DNA of 15,447 bases from Fragilaria radians (taxonomy: Eukaryota; Bacillariophyta; Fragilariophyceae; Fragilariales; Fragilariaceae), in assembly GCA_900642245.1 (NCBI GenBank), contig CAAAJI010000128.1, positions 83,382 to 98,828 of the forward strand. The letters run 5' to 3'. The notes under the pieces are model-generated. The model was not told the origin of the DNA and ran no database searches. It worked only from the letters and a program-made list of their open reading frames with translations. Below, in pieces: positions 1 to 8,002 of the stretch. Positions within the stretch are counted from its first letter, which is position 1. Each line of letters opens with the position of its first letter. The position numbers and the translations under genes are program-made.

Positions 1-1
1 C

Positions 2-3000
2 TGCCTATCACATCGGCGTTACTCACCATGCATATCTGATATGAAGTGTGTCTTGAATGTCAAAGGTATGGCTCGTCTCTTCATGTCCAAATCGGGGACT
101 TTTTTGGAAGATTGGTTAGCATCTCTATCCCTGGCACAATGGATGGACTCACAAGTATGGCGAACTTATTCACAAGGCCATGTCGAAAATGAACCCCGAG
201 GATGGGTTGGAGCGTTCAATGCTTCTATATCATTAGGAAGTTTGTTTGAGCGACTTTTGGGATGGGAAGATGACGATCCAAGTCCGGCACCGAAATCTCC
301 TCTCTCAGAGAACTTACCTACAATTGTAGGCTTGACAAAGTATTGCTGGATGGAAGTCCTCGTTCCTTGGCAGCGTTCTGAAGTTGAACTATACAAGCCA
401 ACATCAAACTCTCCTAGTCTTGAACCCTCCGCTAAAGCGCCTGCAGCTCTACCCTACCCCACGACCCATAATGGACTAGCAATCGCACTCAAGGCGCTTC
501 CAATGCCTCAAATAGCACCATGGTCGTTTCACTTGCCTTTACATCGCTTTCTAGCTTCATGCTTTCGAGAAGTTTGTCGAAGACCAAAGGATGTGGGTAT
601 GGACAAGTTATTGTCTGATTTATTTCATCATCAAAATAGGGAAATCTTTCAAGATCTTGTTCAATTTCCCATGATAGTTTTGTCAAGAGCTGCTCAAATT
701 CGTGTCGGGTTGTGGAGACGGAATGGCTCTCTAATGTCCGATCAAGTGTTAAATTATGCCGAACCTCCATTCTGTCGCGCACTTCGTGATGCAGACGTCT
801 TGTTGCTACAAGTTTCCACGCTTGGATGTGGAACAGGATACACTGTATCGCTTTTGTTACACAGATTTTCAATCTTTGATTTGGTAGGGTTGCGCTCTGC
901 TCCTCAAGAAAATCCAACTTTATACGAAGCACAAGTAGCTGAGGGTTTGTATCCAGGTGAAATCGGAGCTGAGGAGTTGAATGAAATCTTTCCTTGTCCT
1001 TGGACATTCGTAATAACTGATGATCAAAAGCTAAGAAGCGCACTAATTGAGGAGTTCCTACATCTCGTAATAACTTTGATTTGTGAATTACCTCCAATCC
1101 CTCCCTTAGATAAAGCAGACCATACACTTCAAGCTAAGTGTCGACTAAGGCGAGAAGTTATTCATCGATTGGCATCGGGTCCCAAAACGCATTCTGAGTT
1201 GTCGGAGGTTCATCATGTACTTTCTAATTGGGATAATGTATTTTTGAGTGAAGAGGGACGCCTCGTTAATCCAGACGATGCAACTGGAGCTGCCTTGGGT
1301 GCAACGTTGACGGAAGTGGCTGAACATAAGTCGATTCGTGGTCCACTAGAGCCAAAGAAATGGGTCTTGCGTGAAAAAGTTTGGGAAGAATATGACCCTG
1401 CCTTTTCACATATTTCATTGCGATCTCATGAACAAGCCTCAGAGAGTCGACCAAAAGTAACAGGAGAGGGTATCTATGGCGTAAAAGCAAGGCCTTATGC
1501 GCCTCAGCCTCCTGATTCTCATCCATCTTTCTCACGACTACGAAGAGATTTTTCTTCTGATGCAACTATCCTGGCAATTTGCTATCGAATTTTGCATAAT
1601 CATTGTTGCGAGTCTTCGCATGAAGCTCATCTGACTGGCATAAGCGAATCATCAGCTTACACGAGTGAAACTGTTCTTGCTAGAGTGATACATCTTCTCA
1701 CGTTAGGTGCATATTCCTGGGAATCTGCTGTTGATGCTTGTCAAACAGATTGGAAAGAATTAGGTGGTGATTTTGAAGGAAGTGTCTTCCATAATTATGT
1801 TTCTGCACCAACCGTAAGCGACTGGGTTTCATACGCACTACTCTCTAACCCAGCACATGTAATGAAAAGTAATTGGTATGAGGCTGAAGAGCCTGCAATT
1901 CTTCTATTAAAAAGACTGGCTAAAGAGGGTGGTAGTAAAACCAAAGGCTTCGTGGCCCAAGACCAAGCTGTCAAGGCTGGGGCTGCTTGGCTATGCGATT
2001 TCGCTTGCAAGTACAGCATGGAAGCCTCTAAATTTTTGTCTATAGGTATTTCGGCTCAGGATTCTCAACTCAGTCAAAATGCAACGGGAGAATCTGACAT
2101 TGATCGAAAGCAAAGAGAGGCTAAGTCTCGAGCCATGGAGCGAATGAACGCACAGGCTGCTCGTTTTGCAGCAATGATGAATATAGATACAGAAGACAGC
2201 GAAGAAGAAAAAGAACCAGTTGATGTTACTCCTAGAGCCCCACTTGTACCCGTTATGGATAGAGCGAGCTGGGTTAACGAAGGAAGGCGGTTAAGCTCTG
2301 AATCCTTGGGTGGTGACTCAGAGGCTAGCATAAGTTCGGCAGCAAGTTATATGATGGATAAGTCCACGGTAGGAACTTGTTACGAAATCAAGGACACAGT
2401 TGAAAAAAGCATACCTCAGAGGCTTTTCAAAGTTAGGCCCATTTGTATCATTTGCAACGATGACAATGATGATACAGGAAGAAATCCTCTTCGTGTAGAA
2501 GAAGATGGATCGAGTCATCGTAAGAGAAGTCGAAGGAAAGCTGACCGTAGTAATGCCTTGGCTTTTGTTGGGTACACACAACCAAGTACTGTATTGAAAG
2601 GTGGCGGAGGGATTCCACCTACGTTAGACAATCATTCATCATTTTCCTCGCTCCGACGTTTTGTAGGTCTCCATGTAGCGCTTTGTGGTCATGCTGTGCA
2701 TAGTGAGTGCTGTGAGTCTTATCTGTCGACTGTTTCTCATAGAGATGATAGAATAATTGGACGACGCGAGGAATTTAAGTGTCCCCTTTGTCAAAGGTTG
2801 AGCAATTGTTTAGTTCCTTTCATCGATGTTGCGGTAGATTGGGTGGATCATTCAAAATGCAACGCAATAACAGCATCAGTCGAGTCTATGGTTACGGACG
2901 AAGGCCTTAATGATCCATCTGACTCGTCAAAACTGTCATTACATGAATTTCTAATGAAAACTTCTTGGTGGGTGGGTCGAGATGATAAGAGCATCGTCTG

Positions 3001-5386
3001 GGATGGACAAAGTGCCTTCATCTCTGCAATGTTGACTCAACGAGATGAGTCTATCGACAATGAAGGCACATCAGATCCTAAGCCGTCACGTCGTAGAAGC
3101 ATGAGATCACTACGAAAAAAGGATCTGTACGCCGCTTGGAGTGCAATGATGAGAACACCTCGATTTATTAAAAGGAAACAGTTGACCAGATCAGCGAGTG
3201 ATTTTACTGTAGAGCAATCACATCAGGCAGATAATTTTTCATCAAGTTTGCAGTCTAGCACTGCTGATGATTTGAGTAATGTCGAGACGTTGGTATGGCG
3301 TCGATTTATGGATAATCTCTCGGACATTGCCAACCGAGCTGATGCTAAACGTCTTGGGGAATTACAGTTTCTACAATATTGTGGTGAATTTCGACACTAT
3401 TACACTGAGAAACACGCATTTAATTATCGCAACAGGTTAGAAGGGAGGGAAAGCATGGATTGGCCAGCATGCATTGCGACAACATCAATAACAGAAAATC
3501 GTAGACAGGAGCTCTCACGCGAAAAGTTGCTATCGAAGCTTTTGGTTTCTATTCAGGCGTTCACCTACAGTTGTTGTGCTGAGGCATTTGAAATAAGACG
3601 ATTGTTGAAAAAAGAGAAAGAGACTGGCGGAAACTCCACGTTGACCCATTGTCAAACATTTGGAATCGCTGGGTTTTCAAGCGATGACGATCTCCTAATC
3701 ATGCCATCTCCGCGACCTGACTTAGAAGAAGGCTTCCAACCATTTGAAGGTCGTTTTGGAAAGCTTAGGTATCTAGGTTTGGCAGTCATGGCAGCTGCTG
3801 GACCAGTTTCGCTCGACCTAATTCAGCTGGTTTTAAGTTTCCCACTTGTAGAGGAGAAATCCGTTTCTCCCCCTTTCGACTCCCAGCACCAAGCTCTTCG
3901 AGCTCCAATCGTTTTCCCCATCCTTCTAGGTCATATCCTAACCCATGTTGTAGCTGCAATGTGTGCCTCATGCGGGCGAGCCCGTGCTCGAAGTGATTCA
4001 TTAGATTCAGCATGGTGGATGCCCTTGTCCACACGAGTACATATGCTAGATAAGAGCAAAGAATCTGCATCCGATGGTATACATGAATTGATCAGAGATT
4101 GTAAAGGATTTATTGCACTCGGTCTCCTTGCTAGACTCTTGCAAGTTCTTTTGGGGAAAATGCAGATTGAACCTAGTGCCACTGCTGCCGGTAGACGTGT
4201 TCTTGTCATGAAATGCATTAAGCAGCTCATTGTTAATTCCCATCATGATGAAGGAGAGCATGAGCTGAATAGCTGGATTCGTGGATGTGCATCGCTTATT
4301 GAGGCAGCGTTGTCAAATGAGGTTAATATGGTTCTTGTAGCATCTGCCGCTTATGAAACAGATGTTTCGAATAGGTTCAACGACGCATGTCAAGTGGCTC
4401 TTGACGCAGCAGTAACGTTTCTATCTGATATCAGCATCATTTATCAAGTTCTAGTCCCAGGAGTGATCGAAGAAAAGAAATACCATGGGAAATCGATGAA
4501 AACTGAAAATCACTCCCTTGCAGCATTAAATTGCTTGATGTCCGATCTAGGACTCGAGAGCTTACAAGTAATGCTTGAGTCTCATCTAATTCGCCATATC
4601 CTTTCCAACTGGTTTTCTAAAGCATGCGAACATGTTTGTAAGACTGAAACACCAAACAATGACATGTCTCGAAGCACCGTAAATAAAATGCTCTTTCAAA
4701 CCGAAGGATTTCGTGTCTTTGATTGGCCAATGGAATCCTGCCGTTATCAGGGCATTAAGATAGAGAAAAAATCTTCAGATATAATTCCTTCTGTATCTGA
4801 ACCCTATGATCAAGGAATCATTCTCGAAATCAATCCTTTTTCTCCAACACATTCAACCCGTGCTGATTTTTCAACTACGCCTGCCTCTCAAGTGATATTC
4901 AGCTCCAAAAAATGTGTTGAGTTTATCGGGGGTTATGTAGAAGACAGAAACATTCCTATGATTGCAAGACCCAGACCTCGAATCAGCATGCTACCAACTT
5001 CATACACTGATCTGTACGCTGAGCTTGGTACATTATGTCCGGATTCCGAACAAATCGCACTTTGTTTAGTCTGTGGTGAAGTGCTGAACGCAAACGGAAG
5101 AGGTGAATGTACCCGACATTCTTTTCAATGTGGAGCGGGGGCGTGCATTTTTTTCTTACTTCAGGAGTGTCAAGGTTTACTCATGCACAATAGTAAAGCC
5201 GTTTACGTCCAAAGTCCATACGTGGATAACCACGGTGAAACGCCACAATATCGAGGACGGCCATTAAATCTGGATCTTGAGCGCTACAATATCTTTCGAG
5301 AACTTTGGACTAGTCATGGTATTAGGCAGAAGGTTGTTCAAGAACGAGGCTCTGCAAGACAAGTGATAATCGCAGACTTTTACTAG
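2..5386 (+). CDS. UBR1/UBR2/PRT6-type N-degron E3 ubiquitin-protein ligase (5' end outside window)
   Basis: This is the body of an N-recognin, an E3 ligase that ubiquitinates proteins carrying destabilising N-terminal residues and sends them to the proteasome. Numbering is from the ATG at 41, but the frame stays open to the left edge, so that Met is probably internal and the UBR box is missing only because the window starts late. Family blocks appear in the expected order: FHLPLHRFLA near residue 163, RVGLWRRNG at 221-229, a winged-helix-like stretch near 365-395, and a basic helix with AMERMNAQAARFAAMM near 695-712. A RING-H2 follows with all eight ligands: C802, C805, C882, H884, H887, C890, C914 and C917. 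The long 76-residue loop between the first two ligand pairs is typical of UBR proteins. The C-terminal cap domain has C1675, C1678, C1690, H1693, C1697, then a PYVDNHGE and YRGRPLNL block near 1725-1745. It ends at TAG 5384-5386. No intron is evident. Family identity is firm; which paralogue it matches is not. Confidence 0.9.
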   Translation, partial: CLSHRRYSPCISDMKCVLNVKGMARLFMSKSGTFLEDWLASLSLAQWMDSQVWRTYSQGHVENEPRGWVGAFNASISLGSLFERLLGWEDDDPSPAPKSPLSENLPTIVGLTKYCWMEVLVPWQRSEVELYKPTSNSPSLEPSAKAPAALPYPTTHNGLAIALKALPMPQIAPWSFHLPLHRFLASCFREVCRRPKDVGMDKLLSDLFHHQNREIFQDLVQFPMIVLSRAAQIRVGLWRRNGSLMSDQVLNYAEPPFCRALRDADVLLLQVSTLGCGTGYTVSLLLHRFSIFDLVGLRSAPQENPTLYEAQVAEGLYPGEIGAEELNEIFPCPWTFVITDDQKLRSALIEEFLHLVITLICELPPIPPLDKADHTLQAKCRLRREVIHRLASGPKTHSELSEVHHVLSNWDNVFLSEEGRLVNPDDATGAALGATLTEVAEHKSIRGPLEPKKWVLREKVWEEYDPAFSHISLRSHEQASESRPKVTGEGIYGVKARPYAPQPPDSHPSFSRLRRDFSSDATILAICYRILHNHCCESSHEAHLTGISESSAYTSETVLARVIHLLTLGAYSWESAVDACQTDWKELGGDFEGSVFHNYVSAPTVSDWVSYALLSNPAHVMKSNWYEAEEPAILLLKRLAKEGGSKTKGFVAQDQAVKAGAAWLCDFACKYSMEASKFLSIGISAQDSQLSQNATGESDIDRKQREAKSRAMERMNAQAARFAAMMNIDTEDSEEEKEPVDVTPRAPLVPVMDRASWVNEGRRLSSESLGGDSEASISSAASYMMDKSTVGTCYEIKDTVEKSIPQRLFKVRPICIICNDDNDDTGRNPLRVEEDGSSHRKRSRRKADRSNALAFVGYTQPSTVLKGGGGIPPTLDNHSSFSSLRRFVGLHVALCGHAVHSECCESYLSTVSHRDDRIIGRREEFKCPLCQRLSNCLVPFIDVAVDWVDHSKCNAITASVESMVTDEGLNDPSDSSKLSLHEFLMKTSWWVGRDDKSIVWDGQSAFISAMLTQRDESIDNEGTSDPKPSRRRSMRSLRKKDLYAAWSAMMRTPRFIKRKQLTRSASDFTVEQSHQADNFSSSLQSSTADDLSNVETLVWRRFMDNLSDIANRADAKRLGELQFLQYCGEFRHYYTEKHAFNYRNRLEGRESMDWPACIATTSITENRRQELSREKLLSKLLVSIQAFTYSCCAEAFEIRRLLKKEKETGGNSTLTHCQTFGIAGFSSDDDLLIMPSPRPDLEEGFQPFEGRFGKLRYLGLAVMAAAGPVSLDLIQLVLSFPLVEEKSVSPPFDSQHQALRAPIVFPILLGHILTHVVAAMCASCGRARARSDSLDSAWWMPLSTRVHMLDKSKESASDGIHELIRDCKGFIALGLLARLLQVLLGKMQIEPSATAAGRRVLVMKCIKQLIVNSHHDEGEHELNSWIRGCASLIEAALSNEVNMVLVASAAYETDVSNRFNDACQVALDAAVTFLSDISIIYQVLVPGVIEEKKYHGKSMKTENHSLAALNCLMSDLGLESLQVMLESHLIRHILSNWFSKACEHVCKTETPNNDMSRSTVNKMLFQTEGFRVFDWPMESCRYQGIKIEKKSSDIIPSVSEPYDQGIILEINPFSPTHSTRADFSTTPASQVIFSSKKCVEFIGGYVEDRNIPMIARPRPRISMLPTSYTDLYAELGTLCPDSEQIALCLVCGEVLNANGRGECTRHSFQCGAGACIFFLLQECQGLLMHNSKAVYVQSPYVDNHGETPQYRGRPLNLDLERYNIFRELWTSHGIRQKVVQERGSARQVIIADFY

Positions 5387-5402
5387 AGTGGTTCATTCAA
5401 CG

Positions 5403-5640
5403 ACAATCCAACATCAAGGATATAATAATTTTTACCATAACCGTACATGCAACTACAATCGAACACCAAGGGTATGTTGGTTTAGTGCCTTTTATCATAG
5501 CGGCAAATGCGACAACAATTGAAAACCCAGGAGGTAATAACAATGCTTAAGCCGTTTATGCAAGGATGATGGAACATCAAGGATATTATTTGTTTATGAA
5601 ACCCCCCATTTGCAACGGCAACTAAAGCACAAACATAAAA
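5403..5640. repeat. Degenerate tandem repeat, about four units of 52-60 bases, between convergent genes
   Basis: Most of the 314-base gap between the ligase stop and the glycosyltransferase stop is made of diverged copies of one unit. Units begin near 5403, 5455, 5515 and 5566. Each opens with a version of CAATCGAACATCAAGGATAT, continues through a TTTAT- or TACCAT-containing middle, and closes with a version of ATGCAACTA or ATGCGACAACA. Units 1 and 4 share AACATCAAGGATAT exactly. No convincing gene is present here: the short minus-strand frame at 5482-5673 is repeat sequence and resembles no protein I know. Both flanking genes end into this block, so it forms both 3' flanks. Confidence 0.75.
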
Positions 5641-5700
5641 TATCCGCTTTAAAATATTATAGCAAAGCCTCAATTTTTCAGTAATATCTCTCCCTTGTCG

Positions 5701-7104
5701 TCACCGTTTGGCAGTAGCAGCATAAAGAACCAATTCTTTCAAAATTTGCTTACTATTCTCCTTACATGAATGACCTTTGGTACATTGCCCCTTGAGATTG
5801 TCCGCCGCAATTTCTACAAGGTGCTCTTTCATGGATCGCCGAACTTTTGCGATTAAAGCCCGGTCGATCCCAAACGTTCTTCGCACTCCTGTCCAGATTT
5901 CATCCTGATATTTGGCATCATTTTCGGAAGGTCTATAACCCAAATTTTTTCTACGATTTCCCACCACAACATTGGCCATTCCCGCGCTGGTCGGCGTCCT
6001 GGCTCGAATAGCCGCAGGTGTTAATTCCCTGGTCCGCAGAATGCATTTTGATTTTAATGTTTCATTACAAAATGGTGCAATCTTGTGCAAGTGACTGTGA
6101 GCTCCCGTCGGCATGTCACTTCTCTTGACATCAACGCCATAGACAAACGAGAGGCCAGGAGTAATGCATCCGCCCAGCTGCAGCCCAACAATGAAACCAG
6201 CGTCATGTGACTTGGAATATGTTTTGAACGGATTCGCATAATGCCACTCCAAATGCTGATGTGCACAATACACGATCCATTCGTCGTGTGCTGAATTGGC
6301 CACAATATTCATCGAATTTAATTGTGCATATTGAACAAAGCCAAAATGCAACCCATCGTCTGCATCTAGACGAGTTTCAATAAGAACTCGATTCTGTGCC
6401 TCGGCATAGAAATGATGCAACAACTCATAGGAGCCAGTCCATAGGCTAGTGCCCGGCACGATATCTGCGACAGCGCTCGCTTGGCGAAATCCCTCAGGAT
6501 TTTCATTGGAACCAATCAAAAGAATGTTGGGATAGGGTCTAAGCATGTCAAGAAGTGGATCCTTCAATTGTGGATGCAAGTCTGGGTCTGTTCTAATAAT
6601 CCAAAGATATTTGTTCGAAGATTGTTGCAAGATCGATGGTAGACAGAATGATTCAAATATTTCAAGACGTGCCTCTCCCAAGGCCAAAAGGTTTGCTTGA
6701 AACTGCATAAATCTCGTTTGGATGACTTGAACTGGATGAAAGTCAGACTCAAATTCCCAAGCAGACAGTGATGTATTCATATAATTCGAAGCCTCAAGCT
6801 GTGATAAGCTCCGTGAACGAGGATTGGTGGAAATTCGAAATCTAGTTTTTACCAAATTACTACCACTCATAAAGACAATTCCAAAAATAATAATCATAGT
6901 CCAAGTAGTGGCATAAAGCATATGCCGTTGTCGTATTCTTCGTTTTCCCGAATGATTAAAGGACCAAAAATGTTGTTCTTGTGGTGGCAGTTGTTGTCCA
7001 TTTGAAATTTCGGATAACCCTGATTTACAATTTTTCCGTAATTGCATTGTACTTCCCTTTATAAAATTCATATGAGAATTCAATTCATATAATCTCGGTG
7101 CCAT
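5701..7104 (-). CDS. Type II membrane glycosyltransferase, putative rhamnosyltransferase-like family (PF11316-like)
   Basis: The 467-residue protein looks like a Golgi glycosyltransferase. A short cytosolic tail ends in a basic cluster (KRRIRQR, 54-60), followed by one hydrophobic segment at about 63-81, giving a type II layout with a lumenal catalytic domain. The catalytic part shows TRFMQFQANLLALGEARL (130-147), then FESFCLPSILQQ (150-161), WIIRTDPDLHPQL (168-180), LIGSNENPEGFR (196-207) and an acidic RLDADD motif (245-250), a probable metal/nucleotide-sugar site. The combination of F..FCLPS..Q, W...R.DP and RLD.DD is the pattern I associate with the putative rhamnosyl transferase family; the actual donor sugar cannot be read from sequence. 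Possible N-glycosylation sites include NTS at 110-112. The ATG at 7104 is the first in frame after a TAA at 7126-7128; the gene stops at TGA 5701-5703. Its upstream neighbour on the same strand makes UDP-galactofuranose, so a galactofuranosyl donor is possible but unproven. Confidence 0.75.
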   Translation of the reverse strand: MAPRLYELNSHMNFIKGSTMQLRKNCKSGLSEISNGQQLPPQEQHFWSFNHSGKRRIRQRHMLYATTWTMIIIFGIVFMSGSNLVKTRFRISTNPRSRSLSQLEASNYMNTSLSAWEFESDFHPVQVIQTRFMQFQANLLALGEARLEIFESFCLPSILQQSSNKYLWIIRTDPDLHPQLKDPLLDMLRPYPNILLIGSNENPEGFRQASAVADIVPGTSLWTGSYELLHHFYAEAQNRVLIETRLDADDGLHFGFVQYAQLNSMNIVANSAHDEWIVYCAHQHLEWHYANPFKTYSKSHDAGFIVGLQLGGCITPGLSFVYGVDVKRSDMPTGAHSHLHKIAPFCNETLKSKCILRTRELTPAAIRARTPTSAGMANVVVGNRRKNLGYRPSENDAKYQDEIWTGVRRTFGIDRALIAKVRRSMKEHLVEIAADNLKGQCTKGHSCKENSKQILKELVLYAATAKR

Positions 7105-8002
7105 TGTAGTGAGATAGATGAGAGATTACGTAGTGGAAGGGGGGTGGGAGGAGAATCGTTGATGTGTGCTGGTTGATCAATGTGACTGAATCTCGAACAA
7201 CATGTGTTCGTGAGGAGTGTTTTGGTAATTATTTAATTGCGTAACGCTCAAGAATACAGTGAAATTTCGTTACGTTGTTTTTTCTTCCGAATTGTTGTGT
7301 GAGCGAGAAAAATCTGCGAGGCACCGAACTATGATTTGCGCGCGTTTATTCGTTACAACAATCTTGACTATCGTGAGTTTTTAACTCTTGTAAAAATCGT
7401 GGTAACAAAAAACGCAATACTCTTGGATTGGACTCACACATATATATACTTGTCCTTACTATCTGTCAAAGAAAGTGGGTTTTGAATTTGCAGGAATTTA
7501 ACGATTTGTCCGTTGAGAAACGAGAAAGATATACTTAAGACTCATTTGAATTTGAGAGACATGGATCTCTTCATATTTTATGCTTAAGTCACTTAACGAT
7601 CTCCGTTAAAGAATACATTATTAAGTGCCGAAAGAATGCCGAAACGATAAATTAAGTGAAAATTGGCCTCTAAGGTCATTATCTTTTCTCAAATACAGAC
7701 CAACACCTAAATGATCTGGATTGGAAGCGTCTTTTAGTATACTTAGCCATTTACGCTAAAGCTCCTTTAGCCATTACTCTAAACCCTTCTTTCTAAATAA
7801 ACTTACTAGATTTTAATGCAAAGTAGCAAACAAAAGGATATTTAGGATTGTCAATATCAAATGTCGTTTATGTAATAATATGTGCGACCACCTTCGAGAA
7901 ACCCATACGTCTACAGAATGTAGTTCATAAAATGTAAACTCGCTATGCTTAAACAAGAGGTGATACATGAAAAAGTGTTGTATTACATCTTGAATAGAAA
8001 AA
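7105..8002. other. AT-rich intergenic spacer with presumed promoter of the glycosyltransferase
   Basis: No protein gene or RNA gene is supported in this spacer of about 900 bases. The left part is the presumed promoter and 5' leader of the minus-strand glycosyltransferase and carries a pyrimidine-rich tract (coding strand) about 35-50 bases upstream of its ATG, at 7138-7153. The right part is the 3' flank of the mutase gene. Small repeats are visible: TGCCGAAA twice at 7626-7633 and 7637-7644; a TTAGCCATT-plus-CTAAA element twice at 7743-7760 and 7767-7783; and an inverted pair TTAACG/CGTTAA near 7593-7610. None forms a long or recognisable element. Confidence 0.6.
7241..7356. promoter_or_regulatory. 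Cluster of three CGTTAC/GTAACG hexamers upstream of the glycosyltransferase
   Basis: The hexamer GTAACG occurs at 7241-7246 and its complement CGTTAC at 7268-7273 and 7351-7356, all about 140-250 bases upstream of the glycosyltransferase start. Another CGTTAC lies at 10077-10082, upstream of the mutase. Clustering and sharing between the two sugar genes are seen in sequence; a role as a transcription factor site is only inference. Confidence 0.25.

Noticed and set aside
489..1127. Minus-strand frame of 212 codons antisense to the ligase gene.
   Set aside because: It mirrors a region with clear UBR-family homology on the plus strand and shows no family resemblance of its own.
7138..7153. G-rich run that might form a G-quadruplex.
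   Set aside because: Only two runs reach three or more G; the others are GG or single, so it would be a weak two-layer structure. More simply a pyrimidine-rich leader on the coding strand.
7188..7201. Minus-strand GTTCGAGATTC, reminiscent of a tRNA B box.
   Set aside because: It has an extra base compared with the B-box consensus, and no A box or cloverleaf stems are found at the right distance.
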